Assembly (NCBI GenBank): GCA_900767815.1 | Contig: CAAGAM010000036.1 | Coordinates: 1 to 12,439 of the forward strand | DNA length: 12,439 nucleotides | From: Clostridia bacterium | GTDB taxonomy: Bacteria > Bacillota > Clostridia > Christensenellales > Borkfalkiaceae | Reading direction: 5' to 3' | Shown here: piece by piece, positions 1 to 6,224 of the stretch | How the letters are laid out: every line of letters begins with the position of its first letter | How positions within the stretch are numbered: the first letter of the stretch is position 1 | The notes under the pieces: generated by a model | Databases searched by the model: none | Seen by the model: the letters and a program-made list of their open reading frames with translations, nothing else | Told to the model about the DNA's origin: nothing | Translations under genes and position numbers: made by a program

Positions 1-230
1 AGTTTTTCGTCGAGATAAGTCGCGGAATAATCCTGAAGCGGCTTTAACTTCTCTTCTTTTCGCCAATACTTCTTCCACGTGGAGATAAGCACGATTTCCG
101 CTTTCGTTTTTTCGACGATTTTTTTAAGTTTTTCAACCTTTTCGTCGTCTATGCCGATATATTCGCCGCAACGACTTTCGGATGACGGAGTGTTTAAAAC
201 TCCGTCGATATCCAAAAATATTACTTTCAT
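1..230 (-). CDS. HAD-superfamily hydrolase, partial (C-terminus beyond the window)
   Basis: About 76 codons are visible and the gene continues past the left edge. The product opens MKVIFLDIDGVLN, which is HAD motif I with D7 as expected nucleophile and D9 as acid/base. A second conserved block, IVLISTWKKYW at residues 46-56, fits HAD motif II followed by the tryptophan-rich segment seen in the short HAD domains related to RNA-repair and 5'-nucleotidase-like phosphatases (Pfam HAD_SAK_2 type). A cytosolic phosphatase acting on a small phosphorylated metabolite or nucleic-acid end is therefore likely, but the substrate cannot be read from the sequence. The start ATG (230-228) overlaps the TGA stop of the upstream gene as ATGA, so translation is probably coupled and the two genes are one unit. 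No separate ribosome site is evident. Family assignment is firm for HAD and tentative for the subfamily. Confidence 0.8.
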   Translation of the reverse strand, partial: MKVIFLDIDGVLNTPSSESRCGEYIGIDDEKVEKLKKIVEKTKAEIVLISTWKKYWRKEEKLKPLQDYSATYLDEK

Positions 231-679
231 TTTTTATTCGCTAAAAGGTCGCCGACGGCGTTCGTCTTATAAAGAACGATACTGTCCGCAAACATACATT
301 TTTCCCATTTTATAATCAACTCCGGCGCGCCGAGTTCGATAAGCATACTTATTCTTTTGGCGTAAATGCTCATACGCTCGCCGTACTTACCGAGTTCTTC
401 GCCGACAGGGAGCGCGTCCGCAAAAGTCCCGTTTTCTACGGCGGTAATCGCGTTGCGATAACAATCGGTCAATTCGTCGAAACAAGCGCGGCTTTTATCT
501 ATTTTAACGCTTTCGATATGTGTATAATCTTCCCCGTCGGAAGTACAGAACGCGTCTTCGCTTATCGAGCGGGCAATATTAAGATTGCCGTTTTCATCTA
601 TGCAATCAAGCATATTTTTAATATATTCTTCGGGGGTGGAGACTTCGTCTGCAACTTTTACCATAAACATTTTTTCCAT
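227..679 (-). CDS. Hypothetical protein, 150 aa
   Basis: I do not recognise this family. The product is soluble, acidic and probably mostly helical, with no signal peptide, membrane segment or obvious metal-binding motif. Two cysteines lie in the first half and two in the second, without CxxC spacing. It has a good ribosome site, GAGGTGT at 691-685, five bases before the ATG, so the start is well supported. A possible promoter (extended -10 at 743-735) lies about 55 nt upstream. Its stop overlaps the start of the HAD hydrolase by ATGA. That coupling suggests the two products work together or are needed in fixed ratio, for example the small protein as partner or regulator of the phosphatase. 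This is inference from arrangement only. Codon use and GC resemble the neighbouring 366-aa gene rather than the AT-rich region further right. Confidence 0.75.
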   Translation of the reverse strand: MEKMFMVKVADEVSTPEEYIKNMLDCIDENGNLNIARSISEDAFCTSDGEDYTHIESVKIDKSRACFDELTDCYRNAITAVENGTFADALPVGEELGKYGERMSIYAKRISMLIELGAPELIIKWEKCMFADSIVLYKTNAVGDLLANKK

Positions 680-734
680 AATTTACACCTCGTAAAATTT
701 TTAATTATATGTGTTTTGGTTGATTTACAAGAGC

Positions 735-743
735 ATTATAACA
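735..743 (-). promoter_or_regulatory. Extended -10 promoter for the 150-aa / HAD pair
   Basis: On the minus strand the sequence reads TGTTATAAT, a perfect extended -10 (TGnTATAAT). No good -35 is seen at 16-18 bp, which is normal for extended -10 promoters. It would start transcription near 728 and give a leader of about 48 nt before the ATG at 679. A second TATAAT lies at 709-704 and could be an alternative. Confidence 0.5.
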
Positions 744-770
744 CACCCAATGCGACGAAAACAGTACATG

Positions 771-1871
771 CTAAGACTTTTTTGATCTTTTTTGTTTTTT
801 TATTATTCCTATTTTTTCTTTCCACTCGTCCAAAAGATTCAGACAATCGATTTCTGCTTTTATTTCTTCCTGCTTTTTGATAATCTCGCATGCTTTTGCA
901 AACGTTTCCTCGTCAATATCGCCGCCGAGAAAATGTTTTATCGGGAGCAAACCCCTTTCGCCGCCGTTAAACTCGCCGCGATAGCATTCGAGATCGACGT
1001 AATCGTGCATAACTTCGTTATAAAATTCGCCGGTAAAACGGTCGTTATAGTCGGAACTTAAAAAATATCCGCACGCTGTCATATCGGTTATATCGCCGTA
1101 TTCTTTAAGATATTTTAAGTGTTTATCTTTCCACGCTTTATCTTTTTCGTTTAACTTTTCCCCGCGCTCTTCCGCATCTTTTGCAGACCAATTCGCAAGC
1201 GACAAGAGAACGAAAGGTTTACTGTCGGAATAAATATTATATCCGAATGGCGTTTTCCTGCTGCAAACGATATCGCCTTTACGAAACGGAGTCGGAACGT
1301 CTATCCAAAGCCCTTCGAAAAACTCGTCTTTTTTAAGGCTTAAATCAATCCCCTGAATAAAATCCCCGTCAACGTTCGTTACGTTTCCGCTTCCGTCCGT
1401 TTTCAGCGTTATTTTTCTGTAATGAGACGAGATATATTTCTTCGTATATTCTACGCATATAATGCCGAGATCGGAATCATTTCGCAATTCCCCGTGAATA
1501 TACCCCAAATCGGAATATATCCGCCCGAAGTCTTCGCCGAACGAAGAATCGCCTTTGCAAATATACCTATATGAATAAACCGTTCGTTCGTCTTTTTTAT
1601 AAAACTCGTCTATAAGTCGATTATCGGCTTCGATAAACTTATTCAAAAGCGCGAACAGGCTCGGCGCGTAGTCCGCGTTCACGCGTTTCGGCACTTCTTC
1701 GTCGGGCATTTCCCGCATAATTTCCTGCCATGCGTCGTGCTTTTCTTTAAGCGTAATCTCGTAATTAAGCCATACCAGAAACGCGCTTTCCGTCGCGGTG
1801 AACTTATGCCCTATTTTTTCGTTGTATTCTCTTACGTCTTTAGAACGTATGTATTTGTAAATATTCATCAT
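771..1871 (-). CDS. Hypothetical protein, 366 aa, apparently leaderless
   Basis: I do not recognise the family. The protein is soluble and charged, with no signal peptide or membrane helices. An N-terminal helical block includes TATESAFLVWLNYEI near residues 25-39. A central part (about 100-240) is richer in predicted strands and aromatic residues. The last 50 residues are strongly charged, could form a coiled coil (CEIIKKQEEIKAEIDCL) and end in a lysine/arginine-rich tail. The frame begins ATGATG. There is no Shine-Dalgarno sequence upstream; instead a perfect extended -10 (TGTTATAAT, 1886-1878) ends seven bases before the first ATG, so the transcript would begin at or next to the start codon. 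I keep the first ATG because of this. No terminator is evident between its stop and the next gene. Function is unknown. Confidence 0.75.
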   Translation of the reverse strand: MMNIYKYIRSKDVREYNEKIGHKFTATESAFLVWLNYEITLKEKHDAWQEIMREMPDEEVPKRVNADYAPSLFALLNKFIEADNRLIDEFYKKDERTVYSYRYICKGDSSFGEDFGRIYSDLGYIHGELRNDSDLGIICVEYTKKYISSHYRKITLKTDGSGNVTNVDGDFIQGIDLSLKKDEFFEGLWIDVPTPFRKGDIVCSRKTPFGYNIYSDSKPFVLLSLANWSAKDAEERGEKLNEKDKAWKDKHLKYLKEYGDITDMTACGYFLSSDYNDRFTGEFYNEVMHDYVDLECYRGEFNGGERGLLPIKHFLGGDIDEETFAKACEIIKKQEEIKAEIDCLNLLDEWKEKIGIIKKQKRSKKS

Positions 1872-1877
1872 ACGCTT

Positions 1878-1886
1878 ATTATAACA
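1878..1886 (-). promoter_or_regulatory. Extended -10 directly abutting the 366-aa start codon
   Basis: The minus strand reads TGTTATAAT and then AAGCGT before the ATG at 1871. The usual 6-8 nt distance puts transcription start at the ATG. No consensus -35 is present, and the position where it would lie is inside the hairpin at 1891-1914. Confidence 0.5.
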
Positions 1887-1890
1887 AAGG

Positions 1891-1914
1891 CTATGGGACG
1901 AAATCGTCCCATAG
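1891..1914 (-). terminator. Hairpin terminator after the PD-(D/E)XK gene
   Basis: A perfect 10-bp stem (arm CTATGGGACG at 1891-1900, its complement at 1905-1914) with a 4-nt loop starts 12 nt after the stop of the 446-aa gene. On the minus strand it is followed by CCTTTGTTAT, a modest U tract. On the plus strand it is followed by CTTTTATACTTTTA, so it may act in both directions. Confidence 0.65.
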
Positions 1915-1925
1915 CTTTTATACTT

Positions 1926-3266
1926 TTATGAAATGTGCCTTATTTTATAAATATTTTGTAATAAATTTTCCTCGCACATTTCTTGACGTGTTAAAGACAG
2001 TCTCCTGAAAACTTCTAAAATATTATTAAACTGACCTATGTATTCAAAATTCGAATATTCATTTTCATGCTTTTTAAAAAATTCATATATCTGTTTATAC
2101 TCTATTATTTTAAACGCAGTTGCAACCTTATCATTTCCTATACTTTTTATTTCTGCTTTAATAAAAGTCGTTTTTTCGTTAGGCGCAAATATAAGATATA
2201 TGTTTTTTTTGATACCTTTGTGCTCCGGATCTTCAAAATATTTGTAATATCTTGTTAATTGATCGATTTTTTCTTTGTCTTTGGACACATAGTTAATCCC
2301 GCTGTCTATTTTATTTTCTATAATAATATTATAATTATCATTATATATAAATAAATCCAATCTCCCTACGTTCTTGATGGCATATTCACTCTCAACGTGC
2401 CATTCTTTATTCTCAACACTCTCTTCCCCCATGGGCGTATTTTCATACTTTTCGTTTATAGCTCGCAAAAATTTAGAAATCAACCCCTTTTTATGGTTGA
2501 ATAATTTATATAATATTTGAGTGTAGCATTCTTCCTGCCGATACATTGAAATTAAGTCCATAAAAGTAGGAGTGGCTTGGGAAGATCTTCCTTTTAAATC
2601 ATTTAAATTAAACTTTTCCAACGTCAATTTATTTACTTGTTGCTGGTCAATCGCCGCCTTAATTTTTTCCTTTAATTCTTTATACGCCTTTGGGCTTTTG
2701 CTTTCCGAAGTAACATACCCAAAGTTTCGTTGAAAGTTATAGTCAAAAATTTCAGAATTTCCCCCAATTTTTATCGGGTTTTTTAATCTATAAATTCCTT
2801 CTGCCAAGAAAGTCAAGGGGATAACCTGAATTGAATCTGTAAATAAATTATTTAAAGAAATTCCACCATATTGAATATCTTCAATGGTTTTATAGCCTAA
2901 ATTTTTTATATGTTCTTCAATCTCGCTCATTGCATCACAAATTTTCGAGTCAATGGTTTTTCTATTTCTATCCGTCGGTTTCGGAAGAGACTGTGAATGT
3001 AAAGTCGCGCCTATCTCTACTATATATTCTATATAAAAACAGCCCGCCTTTGCCGAAGATGTAAAAAGGACATATTCAACTTGCTTATCTGCCGCATCGC
3101 GTACATTTTGTCCATACGGATTACAATAAATAAAATGATTACCTTTATCGTCCAGAAAAAAATTAATCAATTCATGAGCTTCGTTCTCGTTACTTTGATC
3201 AATATATCCGCCTATAAACGGTTTGTTTAAAATAATACATTTTTCTTCCGTGTTGAATTGCATCAT
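1926..3266 (-). CDS. PD-(D/E)XK nuclease-fold protein (PDDEXK_4-like), 446 aa
   Basis: The C-terminal half has the pattern of the PD-(D/E)XK nuclease superfamily, most like the family Pfam calls PD-(D/E)XK nuclease 4. There is a helix with acidic residues (RQEECYTQILYKLF, about 243-256), then RLDLFIYN with D304, then IIIENKI with E317 and K319, then QLTRYYKYF (336-344). These would be the metal- and DNA-binding residues. The first 200 or so residues form a separate unrecognised region, possibly a targeting or regulatory domain. A Shine-Dalgarno AGGAG (3280-3276) precedes the ATGATG start by 9 nt. Lines counted by eye range from about 18 to 42% GC, below the roughly 50% of the lgt-rluD operon, which suggests recent transfer. 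No methyltransferase, helicase or phage gene lies beside it in the window. A role in defence or DNA processing is plausible but not shown. Fold assignment is likely; biological role is open. Confidence 0.8.
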   Translation of the reverse strand: MMQFNTEEKCIILNKPFIGGYIDQSNENEAHELINFFLDDKGNHFIYCNPYGQNVRDAADKQVEYVLFTSSAKAGCFYIEYIVEIGATLHSQSLPKPTDRNRKTIDSKICDAMSEIEEHIKNLGYKTIEDIQYGGISLNNLFTDSIQVIPLTFLAEGIYRLKNPIKIGGNSEIFDYNFQRNFGYVTSESKSPKAYKELKEKIKAAIDQQQVNKLTLEKFNLNDLKGRSSQATPTFMDLISMYRQEECYTQILYKLFNHKKGLISKFLRAINEKYENTPMGEESVENKEWHVESEYAIKNVGRLDLFIYNDNYNIIIENKIDSGINYVSKDKEKIDQLTRYYKYFEDPEHKGIKKNIYLIFAPNEKTTFIKAEIKSIGNDKVATAFKIIEYKQIYEFFKKHENEYSNFEYIGQFNNILEVFRRLSLTRQEMCEENLLQNIYKIRHIS

Positions 3267-3336
3267 CAGACTTTTCTCCTATTTGTTGATTTAATTTATA
3301 GTTGCCAATTGTTTTACATTATTTTGCGAATAAAAA

Positions 3337-3712
3337 CTAAATTTCGGTATTTATAAAATCAAAACGAATGTTTTTTATTTTTTTGTCGAAAATTTCCTTT
3401 TTCTCTTTTACGCTTTTTTCTCTGAATTCTTTTTTTTATGATTTCAGGTCTTTTTCAGAATCATTTTCAAGGGAAACTAATTGCGAATAGAGTCCTTCTG
3501 CGGCAAACTCAAACTGTATTTTCTTCCACAAAACGAATTTTGCCGTAAACGGAGTCCATTGAGTTTTTATGTTAGTTTCATCGGATAAACCAAGCCAGAA
3601 CCATTAAACAGTCTGATAATATCTTCAATCAATTTTTATTATCGTATATTCTTTTCGATTCCTCAGCTAATTCTTCTAGCAATTTTTCGATTTTATTCTC
3701 ATCTTCGTTCAT
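3337..3712 (-). pseudogene. Decayed gene, unknown family, two frameshifts and one internal stop
   Basis: A good start remains: AAGGAG at 3725-3720, then ATG at 3712 opening MNEDENKIEKLLEELAEE and continuing for 27 codons to a TGA at 3631-3629. The reading continues in a second frame (IEDIIRLFNG, after a one-base loss near 3629-3637). It then moves to a third frame (FWLGLSDETNIK, QWTPFTAKFVLWKKIQFEF, GLYSQLVSLEND) after another one-base loss near 3598-3602. That frame meets a TAA at 3438-3436, followed by a run of As, and goes on as REKSVKEKKEIFDKKIKNIR to a TAG at 3339-3337. Joined, this makes a helical charged protein of about 124 residues. I do not recognise it. An extended -10 (TGTTATAAT, 3750-3742) still lies upstream. 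The lesions could be real decay or assembly errors; three lesions in one short gene favour decay. Confidence 0.65.
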
Positions 3713-3741
3713 AGTTTCACTCCTTATCTTTCGTTTACCAC

Positions 3742-3750
3742 ATTATAACA
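3742..3750 (-). promoter_or_regulatory. Extended -10 promoter of the decayed 124-codon gene
   Basis: The minus strand reads TGTTATAAT followed by G, the same motif as at 743-735. It lies about 30 nt before the AAGGAG and ATG of the broken gene, with TTAAAT at 17 bp as a poor -35. Confidence 0.45.
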
Positions 3751-3814
3751 CGCCATTGCCAATAATTTAACTAAAATTGTAAAATATTCTGTTTTTTCGA
3801 TTAAAGCAACTTTA

Positions 3815-4000
3815 TTATCTCGCGCTGTGCGTAGATATAAGCGAACCGCGTTCATTATAACAATAAATCATGTTTCCCTTTTTTATCGAAACCGAACTGC
3901 CCGTATAACCGTGAAGTTCTCCGCTTTGAGTGAATAAAAGCCTGTTTCTTTCGCCGTAAACGTACACCGAATTACCCTTTTGAATTGCCGTAACTATCAT
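3815..4000 (-). CDS. Small conserved-looking protein, 61 aa
   Basis: A 61-residue product opening MIVTAIQKGNSVYVYGERN. It has two halves of similar design: (V)xxxKGNSVYVYGERNRLLFTQSGEL, then (V)SIKKGNMIYCYNERGSLISTHSA. KGN-(S/M)-(V/I)-Y-x-Y-x-ERG/N recurs with a period of about 33 residues, which suggests a small beta-rich protein made of two repeats. I recall the KGN...YxYxERG pattern from small uncharacterised proteins but cannot give a function. A Shine-Dalgarno AAGGAG (4016-4011) is 10 nt before the ATG, making translation likely. That ribosome site is the promoter-distal arm of a perfect 10-bp inverted repeat. No signal peptide or membrane segment is seen. No terminator is visible after the stop. 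Confidence 0.75.
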   Translation of the reverse strand: MIVTAIQKGNSVYVYGERNRLLFTQSGELHGYTGSSVSIKKGNMIYCYNERGSLISTHSAR

Positions 4001-4009
4001 AATAAAAAC

Positions 4010-4052
4010 ACTCCTTTTGCAGCCTTTTTCAGACTACAAAAGGAGTATATCA
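4010..4052 (-). promoter_or_regulatory. Promoter and ribosome site of the 61-aa gene inside an inverted repeat
   Basis: ACTCCTTTTG at 4010-4019 and its exact complement at 4037-4046 flank 17 nt. On the minus strand the second arm contains the AAGGAG of the 61-aa gene. The first arm overlaps an extended -10, TGATATACT (4052-4044). If transcription starts from that -10, near 4038, only the second arm is in the RNA, and the repeat would then act at DNA level as an operator-like dyad. If transcription comes from further upstream, the RNA hairpin would hide the ribosome site. Confidence 0.5.
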
Positions 4053-4085
4053 CACTTTATGTCCCGTTTTCGGGATATTACCTGT

Positions 4086-4435
4086 TTATTTCAACTCAAA
4101 GACCGCTAATAACAAATACAGATTTTCATCTGAGTTTTTCGCATTTATATGGCGAGTAAAATACTGCAATCCACCGTTTTCCATTCTCGATATTACTTTA
4201 TCCTACGATATTTGCATTTTATTATCGGCAAATAACTTTTCTTTAAAAGACAAATCATTTGAAAAAAGCGAAGATTCCTCATGGGTAACTCTTATATCCC
4301 GATTCGTCGATTTCGTCGGGATAATCTTTTGTTGTAATTTTTCCCCGAAGTTTATGACTTTTTGGTCATAAACTTTTATTTTTTTAAAGTTTGTGCATTT
4401 TTGTTATAAACTTTGCCAAGCTCTATTCTCTGCAA
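4086..4435 (-). pseudogene. Decayed gene, unknown family, truncated start, frameshift and stop
   Basis: Three readable pieces on the minus strand line up as one broken gene. The first, from a possible TTG at 4435, reads QRIELGKVYNKNAQTLKK and stops in an A7 run (4385-4379). The second, one base shifted, reads VINFGEKLQQKI, then RDIRVTHEESSLFSNDL, then FKEKLFADNKMQIS, and meets TAG at 4205-4203. The same frame then continues DKVISRMENGGLQYFTRHI and NAKNSDENLYLLLAVFELK to a TAA at 4088-4086. The joined product would be about 116 residues. No Shine-Dalgarno or standard ATG is present, so the 5' end is probably lost. I do not recognise the family. The first frameshift coincides with a tandem hairpin repeat, so part of this reconstruction may be misleading. 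The long frame after it is the better supported part. Confidence 0.5.
4348..4414. repeat. Two related AT-rich hairpin units in tandem
   Basis: Unit 1 (4348-4376) holds a perfect 11-bp stem, AAGTTTATGAC at 4348-4358 pairing with 4365-4375 across a 6-nt loop. It is followed on the plus strand by TTATTTTTTT. Unit 2 (4387-4414) is a diverged copy: it begins AAGTTTGTG, shares the TTTTTG centre and ends ATAAACTTT. Both overlap the 5' part of the decayed gene. Unit 1 followed by a T run has the form of a plus-strand terminator, although no plus-strand gene leads into it. Confidence 0.5.
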
Positions 4436-4471
4436 TATGCTTTAATAAATTCAAAAGGCTTTTAACGACAA

Positions 4472-4500
4472 CCCCGCCGAAGGCGCAGCCTTCGGCGGGG
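4472..4500 (-). terminator. Strong hairpin terminator of the lgt-rluD operon
   Basis: A 13-bp perfect stem, CCCCGCCGAAGGC at 4472-4484 pairing with 4488-4500 across a 3-nt loop, lies 64 nt after the rluD-type gene. On the minus strand the tail is TTGTCGTT, a weak U tract. On the plus strand it is ATTTTATGTTTTTA, so it may also stop transcription from the other side. It marks the border between the operon and the AT-rich patch. Confidence 0.75.
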
Positions 4501-4564
4501 ATTTTATGTTTTTATAGCTATTTTCGATTATAAGTTTTCGAAACAATATATTATTCCGCAAAAA

Positions 4565-5464
4565 TTATTGCTTGTCAAGTTTTTGCAGAACGGCTTGAAA
4601 ATAATCGGGAAGGGGGGCTTCGAAACTCATTCTTTCGCCTGTGGAAGGATGAGTGAGTTCGAGCTTCCAGGCATGCAGAAGCTGACCGTTTAACTTGAAT
4701 TTCTGCTTTTCGTAACCGTAAACGGGGTCGCCGACTATGGGATGCCCGATGTATTTGCAGTGAACGCGGATCTGATGAGTTCTGCCCGTTTCGAGCTTAA
4801 ACTCGGCAAAAGTGAATTCTTTATATCTTTTAAGAACCTTAAAATGCGTAACGGCGCGCCTGCCGCTGTCTTTCACCGCCATCATCGTGCGGTTTTTATC
4901 GCTTCTGCCGATAAACGTATCGATAATTCCGTCGTTTTGTTTAACCGTTCCTTCTAAAAGCGCGAGGTAAATCCTATGGCAGGTTTTGTTTTTTATCTGC
5001 TCTGAAAGAGAAAGATGCGCCGCGTCGTTTTTTGCGACGACAAGAAGCCCCGAAGTGTCTTTATCTATCCTGTGGACAATCCCCGGGCGGATAACTCCGT
5101 TTATCCCGCTGAGCGAATCGAGATGATATAAAAGCGCGTTGACGAGCGTCGATCCGTGCGTTCCGTTGCCCGCATGCACCGTCATACCCTGCGGTTTATT
5201 GATAATCGCGATGTCTTTATCCTGATAAATTATGTCGAGCGGAATGTTTTCCGCCTCTAAATCGAGCTTCACGGGGTCGGGAATGTTGACGGAAATCTCT
5301 TCGCCGATTTTCAACACTCTTCCTGCCTTAACTTTATTGCCGCCTACGGTAATCTCTCCGTCGTCGACGAGTTTTTTAACCGCGGAACGGGTTTTATCGA
5401 GCTTTTCGGACAAAAACACGTCCAGTCTTTCCGATTTGTCCGCGATTATGATTTTATTTTCCAT
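4565..5464 (-). CDS. rluD: RluA/RluD-family 23S rRNA pseudouridine synthase
   Basis: 299 residues with the full layout of the RluA family. An N-terminal S4 RNA-binding domain spans about 12-60 (RLDVFLSEKLDKTRSAVKKL, then GEITVGGNKVKAG). The catalytic domain follows, with HRIDKDTSGLLVVAKN at 131-146, where D134 is the catalytic aspartate. Further family blocks are LETGRTHQIRVH (225-235), HPIVGDPVYG (241-250) and LHAWKLELTHPSTGE (263-277). S4 domain plus length fits the RluD type, which isomerises uridines in helix 69 of 23S rRNA. RluA relatives with other targets cannot be excluded, so the symbol is provisional. It is the last gene of the operon: its ATG overlaps the lspA stop by one base (TAATG), and the 4472-4500 hairpin follows. 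The lspA-rluD order is common in Bacillota. Confidence 0.93.
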   Translation of the reverse strand: MENKIIIADKSERLDVFLSEKLDKTRSAVKKLVDDGEITVGGNKVKAGRVLKIGEEISVNIPDPVKLDLEAENIPLDIIYQDKDIAIINKPQGMTVHAGNGTHGSTLVNALLYHLDSLSGINGVIRPGIVHRIDKDTSGLLVVAKNDAAHLSLSEQIKNKTCHRIYLALLEGTVKQNDGIIDTFIGRSDKNRTMMAVKDSGRRAVTHFKVLKRYKEFTFAEFKLETGRTHQIRVHCKYIGHPIVGDPVYGYEKQKFKLNGQLLHAWKLELTHPSTGERMSFEAPLPDYFQAVLQKLDKQ

Positions 5465-6210
5465 TACTTGTTTTCGTCGCCGCTTTTCGTTTCTTTCTTG
5501 TCGTCCGATTCGTCGTCACTGTAATCGTCGTCGATTAAATCGTCATAATTATCGGAAGAACGGTCTGCAGACTTCGCCTCGGCATTTTCGGGCAAAGACT
5601 TATCGTCGTTTATCTCGCGGATAAGGTCTCTCGCCTCGTCGAGTTTTCTGTTAGTCGCAGCTTCGTCTTTTTCGATTGCCGCGCGACGTTTTTTCGACAT
5701 AAAAACGGCGTCTTTTCCGATAAAGAGAATATCGACGATAAGCATTATCGCCCCGACGACGAGCGCGATATCCGCAACGTTGAAGATATACGGGAAATAT
5801 TCCTTGCCGTTAATTTCGATGATTACGTGGATCATGTCTCTTACGTAACCGCCGTTATTGAAAATACGGTCGATAAAATTGCCGAGCGCGCCCGAAATGA
5901 TAAACGCAAGAGCCGTATTGAGCCATTTGCCTCTGTTTTTCGAAAGACAGAGATAAACGATTATTCCGCCTAAAATAATGACGGTCGCAACGATGAAAAC
6001 AATCCTTCCGTCTTTAAGAAAACTGAAAATTCCCATCATTCCGTTATTGTTTTCGCAATATTCTATCTCTAAAAAACCGTCAATCAACGTCGCGACAAGC
6101 TTTTTGTCCGTTCCGAGACTCCCCGGCGTAACGCCCGAAAGCCCCGCGACGACTATTTTACTTACCTGATCGACAATAAGAATCAGAATTCCTATAAATA
6201 CGTACCACAT
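5464..6210 (-). CDS. lspA: Lipoprotein signal peptidase (signal peptidase II) with acidic C-terminal tail
   Basis: This membrane aspartyl protease cuts the signal peptide from prolipoproteins after Lgt has lipidated the cysteine. Family blocks are present in order: VDQVSKIVV (13-21) in helix 1, ENNNGMMGIF (53-62), SGALGNFIDRIFNNGGYVRDMI (split by the catalytic D114) and FNVADIALVVGA (143-154) with the second catalytic D147. Four membrane helices are expected at about 3-20, 68-90, 97-115 and 143-165. The family is usually 150-170 residues. This protein has 248, because about 80 extra residues follow the last helix; they are charged and become very acidic (DDLIDDDYSDDESDD). A Shine-Dalgarno AAGGAG (6226-6221) overlaps the end of the upstream gene, and its own stop overlaps the rluD start by one base. 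The tail's role is unknown. Confidence 0.95.
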   Translation of the reverse strand: MWYVFIGILILIVDQVSKIVVAGLSGVTPGSLGTDKKLVATLIDGFLEIEYCENNNGMMGIFSFLKDGRIVFIVATVIILGGIIVYLCLSKNRGKWLNTALAFIISGALGNFIDRIFNNGGYVRDMIHVIIEINGKEYFPYIFNVADIALVVGAIMLIVDILFIGKDAVFMSKKRRAAIEKDEAATNRKLDEARDLIREINDDKSLPENAEAKSADRSSDNYDDLIDDDYSDDESDDKKETKSGDENK

Positions 6211-6224
6211 AAATTTATCGCTCC

